NCBI RefSeq assembly: GCF_020554865.1
Contig: NZ_JAJCIC010000035.1
Span: forward strand, 1 to 48,016
From: Lacrimispora sp. 210928-DFI.3.58
GTDB lineage: Bacteria; Bacillota; Clostridia; Lachnospirales; Lachnospiraceae
DNA length: 48,016 nt
Reading direction: 5' to 3'
Shown here: one piece after another, positions 17,990 to 26,254 of the stretch
Position numbering within the stretch: position 1 is the stretch's first letter
How the letters are laid out: each line of letters begins with the position of its first letter
Made by a program: the position numbers and the translations under genes
Notes under the pieces: generated by a model
The model's database searches: none
The model's input: only the letters and a program-made list of their open reading frames with translations
Told to the model about the DNA's origin: nothing

Positions 17990-18910
17990 TTAAGATAATT
18001 TGATCCGTGGGTTAATGATTGCATAAAGGATGTCAACAATAAGATTCACGATTACAAAGGAAGCAGCAATTACCAGAATAGATGACTGCACCACCTGAAA
18101 GTCACGGGCCTTGATGGATGTTACGATCAGATCTCCCAGACCCGGCCATCCAAAAACCTTTTCGGTAATAACAGCGCCTCCGATCAAAAGGCCAAACTGC
18201 AGTCCTGCTACCGTAACAATCGAATTCATTGCATTTTTCAGGGCGCATCCAAATATCACCTTTGCTTTACTGAAGCCCTGAGCTCTGGCAGTCTGTATAT
18301 AATCCTGTCCCAGAATTTCCAGCGTGCTGGACCGTGTCATACGCGCAATCGTTGCCAGGCTTCTTGAAGACAAGGTCATTGTGGGAAGGATCAAGCTTAC
18401 CGCAGTTGACTTTGGCGTTATGGGGATGAGCTGGAGCTTTACACAGACAACCAGCATCAACATTAATCCCAAATAGAAAGCCGGGGTGGACAGGCCGATC
18501 AAAGCCAGGAACATACACAGATTATCCCAAATCGAATACCGCTTTACTGCCGAAAGGAGGCCAATTCCAACACCCCCGATAATTGCTACTGTTGTGGAGG
18601 TTGCTGCCAGCAGAAGGGTGTTCGGATAACGTACTGCCAATTCCTCTGCCACCGGCCTTCCGGTCCTTGTGGACATTCCAAAATTGCCCTGAAGGATCCC
18701 TCCCATATATTTGAAATATTGTATGTATAAAGGCCTGTCATATCCATAGGCTACCCGTATCCGTTCCACATCCTCAGCGGTAGCCTGCTCTCCGGCAATC
18801 ATTCTGGCTGGATCTCCCGGCATCATATGTACCATCATGAATACCAAAAGGGAGACTACAAATAATACGGGAATCAGAGACAGTATCCTTTTAAAAACAT
18901 ATTTTGCCAT
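17990..18910 (-). CDS. dppB: Peptide-type ABC transporter permease (DppB family)
   Basis: A 306-residue permease with six membrane segments and the family N-terminus MAKYVFKRILSLIPVLFVVSLLVFMMVHMMPGDPA. The ATPase-docking loop is ILGQDYIQTARAQGFSKAKVIFGCALKNA (about 195-223). It follows the binding-protein gene by 69 bases, a gap that contains a hairpin (18937-18965). Confidence 0.94.
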   Translation of the reverse strand: MAKYVFKRILSLIPVLFVVSLLVFMMVHMMPGDPARMIAGEQATAEDVERIRVAYGYDRPLYIQYFKYMGGILQGNFGMSTRTGRPVAEELAVRYPNTLLLAATSTTVAIIGGVGIGLLSAVKRYSIWDNLCMFLALIGLSTPAFYLGLMLMLVVCVKLQLIPITPKSTAVSLILPTMTLSSRSLATIARMTRSSTLEILGQDYIQTARAQGFSKAKVIFGCALKNAMNSIVTVAGLQFGLLIGGAVITEKVFGWPGLGDLIVTSIKARDFQVVQSSILVIAASFVIVNLIVDILYAIINPRIKLS

Positions 18911-18936
18911 TATCCACCCTGTTCCTTTCTAAACTT

Positions 18937-18965
18937 CCATCCCCCAGAATACTCCTGAGGGATGG
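18937..18965 (-). promoter_or_regulatory. Intercistronic hairpin between dppA and dppB
   Basis: CCATCCC (18937-18943) is perfectly inverted at 18959-18965. There is no T-run. Such hairpins after binding-protein genes often raise the level of the upstream mRNA segment relative to the permease genes. Confidence 0.45.
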
Positions 18966-18979
18966 CTTGTTGTTACACT

Positions 18980-20584
18980 TTATTTACGAGTTAGATATGC
19001 GAGCTCAATGGTCTCATTAGGATAGATCACCAGTCCATCCACATCAGCACGTGTTCCAAAGGTCTGGTTCTCATAATACAGAATAATGGATGCACGATCC
19101 TCATGGATAATATCCTGCATTTTATATAACAATTCTTTTCTTGCCGCCTCATCTGCTGTGCGCTGCTGCTCCTCACAGATCTTGTCATATTCCGGATTGG
19201 AATAGAGGGTATAGTTCTGAAGCTCTCCGGTTCTGTAGTTGTACATCAGATCCTGGGCCAGATCTCCTGTAGCACAGCCCTTTCCAAGTAAAAAGATCGC
19301 TGTGTCGCCAGCTGCTGCTGCCTCTGTGTATGCGCCCCAGTCTAATACGTTTACTTCTGCTGTGATGCCTACCTGAGAGAGCATGGCCTGAACGGCCTCT
19401 GCTACCTGGCGGTCCATTGCATATCTGCCTTCGGGAGTGTTGATCTTTGTGGTAAATCCATCAGGGTAACCAGCCTCAGCCAGCAATTCTTTTGCCTTCT
19501 CCGGATCGTATTTATAATCATCCCCGATTCCGGGCTTTGCATTTTGGATGGAGGAGGAGATCACGCCTGTTGACGGGAATGTAACATAGCCTCCCAAAAT
19601 GCCATTGATAATGGCATCACGGTCAATGGCATAATCGATGGCTTCACGTACCTTCAGGTTGGAAAGCTTTTCATCCTGGAAATTTAATCCCAGATAAATG
19701 GTGCGGTAGCCCGGCACCATACTGATCGCCACATTGGGGTCACTCTCCAGCTCATTTACCAAAACGCTGGGAATATTGGCAGCAACATCTGCATCCCCTG
19801 TCTTAAGCATCATCGCCCTTGCTGAGTCTTCTGCAATGATCTTTATATTGATCGTGTCTGCTGTTGCCGGATCTCCCCAATAATTTTCATTCTTTTCCAG
19901 AGACATAGAGGTTCCCGGAATCCATTCCTTTAATTTGAGAGGTCCTGTTCCGGCTGCATGAGTGCTATAATCTTTTCCATATTCTTGTACTGCTTTTGGA
20001 CTCATCATGCCGGTACTGTAGGTGCTTACCATTGCAGGGATAACTGCACAGGGCTGCTCCAGGATAAATTTAATTTCATAATCGTTAATAATCTCATAAT
20101 CTGAAATCATAGAAACCAGGGAAGATTTGGGAGAACCAGTGGCAGGATCTTTTAACCGGTCAATATTAAACTTCACTGCCTCTGCATTAAATGGCTCTCC
20201 ATCATGGAAGGTCACACCTTCCCGAAGCTTAAAGGTCCATTCTGTAGCATCCTCATTGGAACTCCATTCTGTAGCCAAAACCGGCTTGAAATTTCCTTCC
20301 AGATCTCTCTTAACAAGATTTTCATGGATCTGTACAGAAACGCGTCCTGTGTTGGCATCACTGATCAAATGTGCATCCAGAGTAAGAGGCTCTGTTCCAA
20401 TAACATATGTAAACTGATTCCCCTCCGTTTTCTCTGTGACAGTGTCAGAAGCTGCTGCCGTTGTGGCAGCCACGCTTTGTTCAGCGCTCTGTCCTGTGTT
20501 TTCCTTTGATGTTCCAGAGCATGCACTTAAAATGAGCATTGCTGCTGTGGCCGCTGCTAAAATTCGTCTTTTTCTCTTTTTCAT
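18980..20584 (-). CDS. dppA: Peptide-type ABC transporter substrate-binding lipoprotein (DppA/OppA, SBP family 5)
   Basis: A 534-residue binding protein with a lipoprotein signal peptide ending in ILSAC (C22) and a Ser/Thr/Ala-rich linker. The body carries the family-5 motifs WTFKLREGVTFHDGEPFNAEAVKFNIDRL (about 115-143) and YLGLNFQDEKLSNLKVREAIDYAIDRDAII (about 297-326). These proteins bind peptides, but some bind sugars, opines or amides. It is the first gene of the leftward sigma-54 operon. AAAGGAGGAACGAAA precedes the ATG at 20584. Confidence 0.94.
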   Translation of the reverse strand: MKKRKRRILAAATAAMLILSACSGTSKENTGQSAEQSVAATTAAASDTVTEKTEGNQFTYVIGTEPLTLDAHLISDANTGRVSVQIHENLVKRDLEGNFKPVLATEWSSNEDATEWTFKLREGVTFHDGEPFNAEAVKFNIDRLKDPATGSPKSSLVSMISDYEIINDYEIKFILEQPCAVIPAMVSTYSTGMMSPKAVQEYGKDYSTHAAGTGPLKLKEWIPGTSMSLEKNENYWGDPATADTINIKIIAEDSARAMMLKTGDADVAANIPSVLVNELESDPNVAISMVPGYRTIYLGLNFQDEKLSNLKVREAIDYAIDRDAIINGILGGYVTFPSTGVISSSIQNAKPGIGDDYKYDPEKAKELLAEAGYPDGFTTKINTPEGRYAMDRQVAEAVQAMLSQVGITAEVNVLDWGAYTEAAAAGDTAIFLLGKGCATGDLAQDLMYNYRTGELQNYTLYSNPEYDKICEEQQRTADEAARKELLYKMQDIIHEDRASIILYYENQTFGTRADVDGLVIYPNETIELAYLTRK

Positions 20585-20633
20585 TTTCGTTCCTCCTTTT
20601 GTTTATTGCAATATTGAGATACTATTATAATGA

Positions 20634-20649
20634 GCAAATTCTGTGCCAA
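20634..20649 (-). promoter_or_regulatory. Sigma-54 (-24/-12) promoter of the dppA operon
   Basis: On the minus strand TTGGCACAGAATTTGC matches the sigma-54 consensus: GG at 20647-20646, ten bases, then GC at 20635-20634. The predicted start is near 20622, about 38 bases before dppA. It implies dependence on the activator encoded divergently at 20811. Confidence 0.85.
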
Positions 20650-20748
20650 CCAATATTTAAATCCCCCCTTGTCTGAAAATTCCTTTGGGATTTCTTATAA
20701 ATTATGTAAATTTTTTACAACCTCAGACAATAGCACTCTTGATTTTTC

Positions 20749-20782
20749 TGCAACATTGTTGTAATATTGATGCAATGTTGCA
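20749..20782. promoter_or_regulatory. Candidate enhancer (UAS) of the sigma-54 activator
   Basis: TGCAACATTG (20749-20758) is perfectly inverted at 20773-20782. Each half is itself near-palindromic: CAACATTGTTG on the left and TGCAATGTTGCA on the right. The two centres lie about two helical turns apart, a normal layout for dimer sites of sigma-54 activators. They are about 100-150 bases upstream of the dppA promoter and just before the activator's own start, so they may also autoregulate it. Confidence 0.65.
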
Positions 20783-20810
20783 ATTATTACATCAATAGGA
20801 GGGGCAAATT

Positions 20811-22718
20811 ATGATCAATCTTATTTTTATTATTCCTTATCCGGAATTGGAGAGCAAAGTCAATGAGGTTTTCAAAAACCATCCCCTGAAGGCACGGTTA
20901 AGGAAGCGGATAGAAATGCGGACTGCCGGCGAACTTGACGATTTTTCTTTTAACGCCCAAAGCGATGTGATCATCGCCAGAGGATATACAGCCTGTGGAC
21001 TCCATAAGATCATTCCTAATCTTCCTGTAATCGAACTGCCTATTACTGCTTACGATCTGATCCGTGCTTTAAACGAATGCATCTCCCTCTATTCTCCTAA
21101 AAAAGTGGCTTTTATTGGAAATTACGCTGCTTTGGTTGAGGCAGAGGAGCTGGGAAGTGTTGTTTCCTGTGATGTACAGAGCTACCATGCCGCATCCGTT
21201 GACCATATTGACCGTGTGATCGAGCTTGCTGCCGCCGATGGATGCAATGCATTTATAGGCGGATACTCTGTTAATCTGGCCTGTTCCCAAAAGGGTCTGC
21301 CCTCTGTAACCATCCGCACTGGCAAAGAGGCCATCATGCGGGCCTTAGATGAGGCAATCCGCACAGTAGAGGTGATGCGCGCAGAGCGCGAACGGTCTGA
21401 AATGTTCACTACGATCACTCAGACCGCAAAGGATGGCATGCTTTATGTAGACACCAAACAGATCATCAAGGCCTGCAATCCTGCAGCTTTAAACATGTAT
21501 ACCGGCCATAAGAAAAATGTGATCGGTCTCTCTTTACAGCAGGCTTTTCCCTTTTTTGTAAAGCCCACAGCAAGTGCTTTGAATGCGGGAACAGAACTTC
21601 CTAATCAGCTGATCCGATGGAAAAATAATATTATCAATGCCACGATCCACCCTGTTATTATCAATAGCAGGATGACAGGAATTGTTATTACCTTTCAGGA
21701 TGTGACACAGATACAGCAGGTAGAAATTCAGATCCGAAAAAAACTGACTGACAAGGGATTAAACGCCCATTATCATTTTGAAAATATCATCCATAAAAGT
21801 GCTGAAATTGATTATGTGATCACTAAAGCCCAGAAATTTGCCGCTGTTTCCTCCAATATTTTGATCGAAGGTGAAACTGGTACAGGAAAAGAATTATTTG
21901 CACAGAGTATCCACAATGCCAGCAGCCGCTGTAATGGTCCTTTCGTGGCAGTAAACTGTGCTGCTCTTCCCGAAAGCCTGCTTGAAAGTGAATTCTTTGG
22001 TTATGTGGAAGGTGCATTTACAGGTACAGCTAAGGGCGGTAAGGCAGGACTGTTTGAATTGGCTCATAAAGGAACTTTGTTTTTGGATGAGATTTCTGAA
22101 ATTCCCCTAAGTATTCAAGGAAAACTGCTCCGTGTCCTTCAGGAGCATGAGGTACGGCGTGTTGGGGGAGACCGTGTCATCGCTGTCGATGTGCGTATTA
22201 TTGCAGCGACAAACCGCAGTTTAAAGCAGGTGACAGAAAGCGGCGGCTTTCGTCAGGATCTTCTCTACCGGCTGGATGTCCTGAAGCTCTTCCTTCCTCC
22301 TTTACGCAGGCGTTCCGGTGACGCAGAGGTTCTATTTCTCCATTATCTTGATCTTTATTACAGGCAGGTAAAGAGCACGATACCAACGGTTGCTGAGGAT
22401 GCTCTTAAATTGCTTTCTAATTACCAATTTCCAGGAAATATACGGGAATTGAGAAATATAACCGAACGTCTTGTTGTCATTTGTATGGACAAAGAAGAAA
22501 TTTCAGCCAATGATGTCCAGGAGGCTATTTATCCTGAGGAGCTTCCTGTAAAAAAACAGACTGTAGAGCAGTCCCTTTATCAGGATGAAGAGCGCAATTT
22601 TTTGATCCGTATACTGGAAGAATCTGGATATAATCAGACATTAACCGCAAAAAAACTGGGGATCGACCGCACTACCCTGTGGAGGCATATGAAACGGTAT
22701 GGCATCCGCCGCCCTTAA
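20811..22718 (+). CDS. Sigma-54-dependent activator with PrpR-type sensor and PAS domains
   Basis: A 635-residue enhancer-binding protein. A PrpR-like N-terminal domain (about 1-185, YTACGLHKIIPNLPVIELPITAYDLIRAL) resembles that of propionate and sugar-acid regulators that bind a small ligand. A PAS domain follows (about 195-300). The AAA+ domain has Walker A GETGTGKE (about 353), Walker B LFLDE (about 424) and the sigma-54 contact loop GAFTGT (401-406). A Fis-type HTH closes the protein (TLTAKKLGIDRTTLWRHMKRYGI). The loop reads GAFTGT rather than the usual GAFTGA, a tolerated variant in some members. AGGAGGGGCAAATT precedes the ATG. Sigma-54 promoters on both sides suggest it controls both arms of the locus. 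Confidence 0.93.
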   Translation: MINLIFIIPYPELESKVNEVFKNHPLKARLRKRIEMRTAGELDDFSFNAQSDVIIARGYTACGLHKIIPNLPVIELPITAYDLIRALNECISLYSPKKVAFIGNYAALVEAEELGSVVSCDVQSYHAASVDHIDRVIELAAADGCNAFIGGYSVNLACSQKGLPSVTIRTGKEAIMRALDEAIRTVEVMRAERERSEMFTTITQTAKDGMLYVDTKQIIKACNPAALNMYTGHKKNVIGLSLQQAFPFFVKPTASALNAGTELPNQLIRWKNNIINATIHPVIINSRMTGIVITFQDVTQIQQVEIQIRKKLTDKGLNAHYHFENIIHKSAEIDYVITKAQKFAAVSSNILIEGETGTGKELFAQSIHNASSRCNGPFVAVNCAALPESLLESEFFGYVEGAFTGTAKGGKAGLFELAHKGTLFLDEISEIPLSIQGKLLRVLQEHEVRRVGGDRVIAVDVRIIAATNRSLKQVTESGGFRQDLLYRLDVLKLFLPPLRRRSGDAEVLFLHYLDLYYRQVKSTIPTVAEDALKLLSNYQFPGNIRELRNITERLVVICMDKEEISANDVQEAIYPEELPVKKQTVEQSLYQDEERNFLIRILEESGYNQTLTAKKLGIDRTTLWRHMKRYGIRRP

Positions 22719-22719
22719 A

Positions 22720-22737
22720 TTGGCACAAATATTGCTT
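22720..22737 (+). promoter_or_regulatory. Sigma-54 (-24/-12) promoter of the kinase-aldolase operon
   Basis: TTGGCACAAATATTGCTT has GG at 22722-22723, exactly ten bases, then GC at 22734-22735. It starts one base after the activator stop codon, and transcription would begin near 22747. That leaves a leader of about 200 bases before the kinase ATG. The leader contains CGTACG-type and CAGCTG palindromes near 22826-22880 but no riboswitch that I recognise. Confidence 0.87.
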
Positions 22738-22943
22738 AATTTATAAGTATCTGAGTACTCTCGAAAACTCTTTGTGCCCGGATTTGTGAGATAATTTTTT
22801 GTCAGTTGTGCCCCAATTTATGAAGCGTACGCGGAACGTACGTTGAGTAAATTTGAGCACAGCTGGCGGAAAATCAGCTGCAAATACGGGTGCAAGGGAG
22901 TTTCCGGGAGTGCTCCAAATACGATATGGAGGAAACTGTGTAT

Positions 22944-24230
22944 ATGACAAAACCTGGATTTGCATGGGGATGTGTGGCAGATGATTTTACCGGAGCCAGC
23001 GATGCGGCCTCCTTCTGGGCAGACGCAGGGATGAGAGTTCTTTTGGTCAATGGAATCCCTTCTTTTGATGCCGGTCAGTTGCAAGGCTATGATGGCGTGG
23101 TAATTGCCTTAAAGACAAGGACAGCAGCAACGGATCAGGCCGTTTCGGAAACTCTTAAATCCTGCAGATGGCTGAAGGCAGCGGGAGCAAGGCAGCTATT
23201 TATTAAGTATTGTTCTACCTTTGATTCTACCCCAAAGGGGAATATCGGACCTATTTTGGACGCTATCATGGAGGAGTATGAGCTCCCTTATACGATTCTA
23301 TGTCCTGCACTTCCAATAAATGGGAGAACGGTAAAGGACGGAATCCTGTATGTAAACAACATCCCCCTGTCAGAAAGCCCCATGAAAAACCATCCCCTTA
23401 CGCCAATGTGGGACTCAAGGCTGAAGGTGCTGATTGAGGCTCAGAGTAAATATCCGGCCCTGGAGCTAAACAGCGCAGCTTTGGAAAGGCCGGCTGAGCT
23501 TCTGCAGGAAACAGTCAGCTGTTTTAACAAACTGCATAAACATTTCTATCTCATCCCTGATTACTACCTTGACGCACATGCATCAAAAATTGCAGAATTA
23601 TTTGGAAGCCTGCCTGTACTCAGCGGCGGCTCCGGGCTCATGACCTGCCTTGCAAAGAGGTGTCTAAAGCAGCAGAACCTGCCTGCCCACAGAGGGAGCG
23701 CTTTTCCCGATGGTACAAAGGGCGGTGCCCTTCTCCTGGCTGGAAGTTGTTCTACTGCTACATTAGACCAAATTGAGGATTATAAAGAAAAGGGAAATCC
23801 ATGGGTTCAGATACATCCAGAGGAATGGCTAAATGGCAGGCAGACAGTGGAAAGTGTTATGAAAGTAATCAGGAGCCATGACCATGAAAATGTATTGGTC
23901 TACAGCTCGGCTCCGGCAGAAGATGTCAGGAAAGCTCAGGAAGCCGGATCAGCAAAGGTTGCAACGGCTCTGGAACAAGCCATGGCCTCTCTGGCAGCAC
24001 AGGCGCGAAAGGAGGGAACGACCAGAATTATTGTTGCTGGGGGAGAGACCTCTGGTGCAGTTACAAAAGCTCTGGGATTTTATTCTTATACTCTCGGAAA
24101 CAGCATTGCACCCGGCGTACCGGTGCTGATCCCCATGGATGATCCCAGTCTCCGCCTTGTGTTAAAGTCAGGTAATTTTGGACAGACCGATTTCTTTACC
24201 AGAGCAGTAGAGAAAACTGGCATCCAATAG
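22944..24230 (+). CDS. otnK: Four-carbon acid-sugar kinase family protein (DUF1537, OtnK-like)
   Basis: A kinase of 428 residues. The N-terminal DUF1537 domain shows WGCVADDFTGASDAASFW, and the C-terminal nucleotide-binding domain shows IIVAGGETSGAVTKALG and LRLVLKSGNFGQTDFF. Characterised members (OtnK, DtnK) phosphorylate 3-dehydro-tetronates at O4, and others act on related sugar acids. The ATG at 22944 has GGAGGA ten bases upstream; the longer frame from 22890 begins at a GTG without a good site. It is the first gene after the sigma-54 promoter and is followed 17 bases later by the class II aldolase, the usual partner. The exact substrate is unproven. Confidence 0.9.
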   Translation: MTKPGFAWGCVADDFTGASDAASFWADAGMRVLLVNGIPSFDAGQLQGYDGVVIALKTRTAATDQAVSETLKSCRWLKAAGARQLFIKYCSTFDSTPKGNIGPILDAIMEEYELPYTILCPALPINGRTVKDGILYVNNIPLSESPMKNHPLTPMWDSRLKVLIEAQSKYPALELNSAALERPAELLQETVSCFNKLHKHFYLIPDYYLDAHASKIAELFGSLPVLSGGSGLMTCLAKRCLKQQNLPAHRGSAFPDGTKGGALLLAGSCSTATLDQIEDYKEKGNPWVQIHPEEWLNGRQTVESVMKVIRSHDHENVLVYSSAPAEDVRKAQEAGSAKVATALEQAMASLAAQARKEGTTRIIVAGGETSGAVTKALGFYSYTLGNSIAPGVPVLIPMDDPSLRLVLKSGNFGQTDFFTRAVEKTGIQ

Positions 24231-24247
24231 AAAGGGGAGAACATATT

Positions 24248-24850
24248 ATGGAAGAACTTCAAAAAAAATGGAAAGATATACTCTGGGCTGCTCACAGCCT
24301 ATTTGACAGAGGAAAAACATCAGGCTCTTCTGCCAATATCAGCTTCCGGCATGAAGATATGATCTATATTTCAGGAAGCGGAACCTGCTTTGGAACATTA
24401 AAAAAGGAGGAGTTTGCCATGCTCTCCATAGATGGCCAATGCCAAAATAGCATTAAGCCCAGCAAGGAGCTCCCCCTTCATATGTGTCTTTATAAAAAGA
24501 GTGATGCCATTCAAGCAGTGATCCACACCCACAGCTTCTACGCAACTCTGTGGTCCTGCTATAAACACGAAAACGCCGAAAATGTGATCCCCTCCGTCAC
24601 TCCCTATCTTAATATGAAAGTGGGAAAGATCGCTTTAATTCCTTATGCTCCTCCTGGAAGCAGTGAATTATTTTCTCTCATGGAAGACAGGGCACATTTG
24701 GCAAATGGTTTTTTGTTAAAAAACCATGGACCTCTTGTGGGAGGAAAAACCATAATGGATGCCTTTTTTGGTATCGAAGAGCTGGAGGAAAGCGCACGGA
24801 TCGCCTGTGCCCTGCGCGGTGAGCTCCGTGATGCCTATGACACCATATAA
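24248..24850 (+). CDS. Class II aldolase/adducin family protein (3-oxo-tetronate 4-phosphate decarboxylase-like)
   Basis: A zinc-dependent aldolase-fold protein of 200 residues. The metal-binding histidines are in VIHTHSFYA (about 94-102) and LLKNHGPLVGG (about 155-165), and the catalytic-type Glu is in PSKELPLHMCLY (about 75-86). In OtnC-type enzymes this fold decarboxylates 3-oxo-tetronate 4-phosphate to dihydroxyacetone phosphate. Fuculose- or ribulose-phosphate aldolase activity is the alternative. AAAGGGGAGAACATATT precedes the ATG. It is in an operon with the kinase. It is convergent with the lpd gene, 11 bases between stops. Confidence 0.88.
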   Translation: MEELQKKWKDILWAAHSLFDRGKTSGSSANISFRHEDMIYISGSGTCFGTLKKEEFAMLSIDGQCQNSIKPSKELPLHMCLYKKSDAIQAVIHTHSFYATLWSCYKHENAENVIPSVTPYLNMKVGKIALIPYAPPGSSELFSLMEDRAHLANGFLLKNHGPLVGGKTIMDAFFGIEELEESARIACALRGELRDAYDTI

Positions 24851-24861
24851 AGCGGTCTATC

Positions 24862-26241
24862 TTACCGCACCGCCTCCAATATCCCCTCACTAAACGTAGG
24901 ATGGGGGAAGACCACCGCCGCCAGATCCTCCAGCGTCAGCCCTTTCGCTACCGCTACTGCAAACTGGCTGATCATATCCGTTGCCCTGGCGCACATCATC
25001 TGGGCGCCCAGGATGCGGTGGCTCTCACTGTCAGCTACCACCTTGATAAATCCTCTTTCCTGGAGGGAAAGGACGGATTTTCCGTTGGCTGACATGAGAT
25101 ATTTCTTTGATATGACGGAAAGGCCCTTGGACTTTGCATCATCCGCTGAAAGCCCTACAGAGGCAATCTCAGGGCTGGTATAGACGCAGGAGGGGATGAG
25201 GTCCGTGCGGATATCCATGGCTTCCCCTGCCATATGTGCCACCGCATTCCGGCCCTGGGCTGTGGCCGCATGGGCCAGCTGGATGCCGCCTGTGACATCG
25301 CCCACCGCATAGATACCCGGAACGCTGGTTTCATAGTGTTCATTGACAACAATACAGCCTTTTTCCATGGAGATTTCCTGTATCTCCCGGCTGCTCTCCT
25401 CTGATATCAGCCCTATTGTGTTTGCCTTGCGGCCCACTGCGATCAGGCAGCCCTCCGCCTTTATCTCCTGCTCCTTCTCCTTTTCCCTGTAGCGGCAGAT
25501 CAGCCCTGAGCCGTCTTCACATGGCTGGATCTCCTCCACCTTAGCGCCTGTGTGGATCTCCACATTCCTCTTTTTCAGGATCATTTTCAGGTTCTGGGCA
25601 ATCTCCTTGTCAAGCCCCGGCAGGATCCTGTCCATGGCCTCGATCACTGTCACCGGATGGCCCAGGGAGCTGTAAATGGAGGCAAATTCCATGCCGATCA
25701 CGCCGCCGCCAATGATGACCAGATGGCCAAACAGCTCCTTTTTCTCCAACAGCTCATCACTTGTCACAACTCCCGGCAGATCAGAGCCCGGAATAGGGGG
25801 ATGGGCTGGTACGGAGCCTGTGGCGATCAAAATGCGGGAGGTCTCCAGAAGAACCGGCTCATTTTCCGCCACCATGACGTGTTCTCTGTCAAGGATCATC
25901 CCTGTGCCATAATACACAGCGATCTTATTCGTCTTCATCAGGGAGGCAATGCCCTTTCTCAGCTGTTCAAGCACCTCCTCCTTCCTCTGCCACACAGCCT
26001 CCATATGGACAGACGTCCCGGCTGCCTCAAGTCCTATGGCAGGCCCATTCTTCAGTTCGTGATAGAGCTCCGCCGTGTGAAGGATGGTCTTTGTGGGAAT
26101 GCAGCCCCTGTTCAAACAGGTTCCGCCTAATTGCCGGTTTTCCACCAGCGCCACCTTCATGCCCTTTTTTGCGCCTTCGATCGCCGCTTCATATCCGCCT
26201 GGGCCTGCGCCGATCACAATCAGATCAAATCGGTCTGCCAT
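24862..26241 (-). CDS. lpdA: Dihydrolipoyl dehydrogenase (glycine cleavage L protein)
   Basis: An FAD flavoenzyme of 459 residues that reoxidises the lipoyl arm of the H protein with NAD+. The N-terminal FAD site is LIVIGAGPGGYEAAIEGAKKG. The redox-active disulfide is in GGTCLNRGCIPTK (about 38-50), the NAD site is LVIIGGGVIGMEFASIYSSLG, and the C-terminal dimer motif is VVFPHPTFSEGI with the catalytic His. CGGGAGGAAAATA precedes the ATG. It is the last gene of the gcv operon, 13 bases after lplA. Confidence 0.95.
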   Translation of the reverse strand: MADRFDLIVIGAGPGGYEAAIEGAKKGMKVALVENRQLGGTCLNRGCIPTKTILHTAELYHELKNGPAIGLEAAGTSVHMEAVWQRKEEVLEQLRKGIASLMKTNKIAVYYGTGMILDREHVMVAENEPVLLETSRILIATGSVPAHPPIPGSDLPGVVTSDELLEKKELFGHLVIIGGGVIGMEFASIYSSLGHPVTVIEAMDRILPGLDKEIAQNLKMILKKRNVEIHTGAKVEEIQPCEDGSGLICRYREKEKEQEIKAEGCLIAVGRKANTIGLISEESSREIQEISMEKGCIVVNEHYETSVPGIYAVGDVTGGIQLAHAATAQGRNAVAHMAGEAMDIRTDLIPSCVYTSPEIASVGLSADDAKSKGLSVISKKYLMSANGKSVLSLQERGFIKVVADSESHRILGAQMMCARATDMISQFAVAVAKGLTLEDLAAVVFPHPTFSEGILEAVR

Positions 26242-26254
26242 TATTTTCCTCCCG

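Noticed and set aside
22748..22943. Possible riboswitch in the roughly 200-base kinase leader
   Set aside because: Palindromes are present, but I recognise no conserved riboswitch core and no terminator or sequestered ribosome site.
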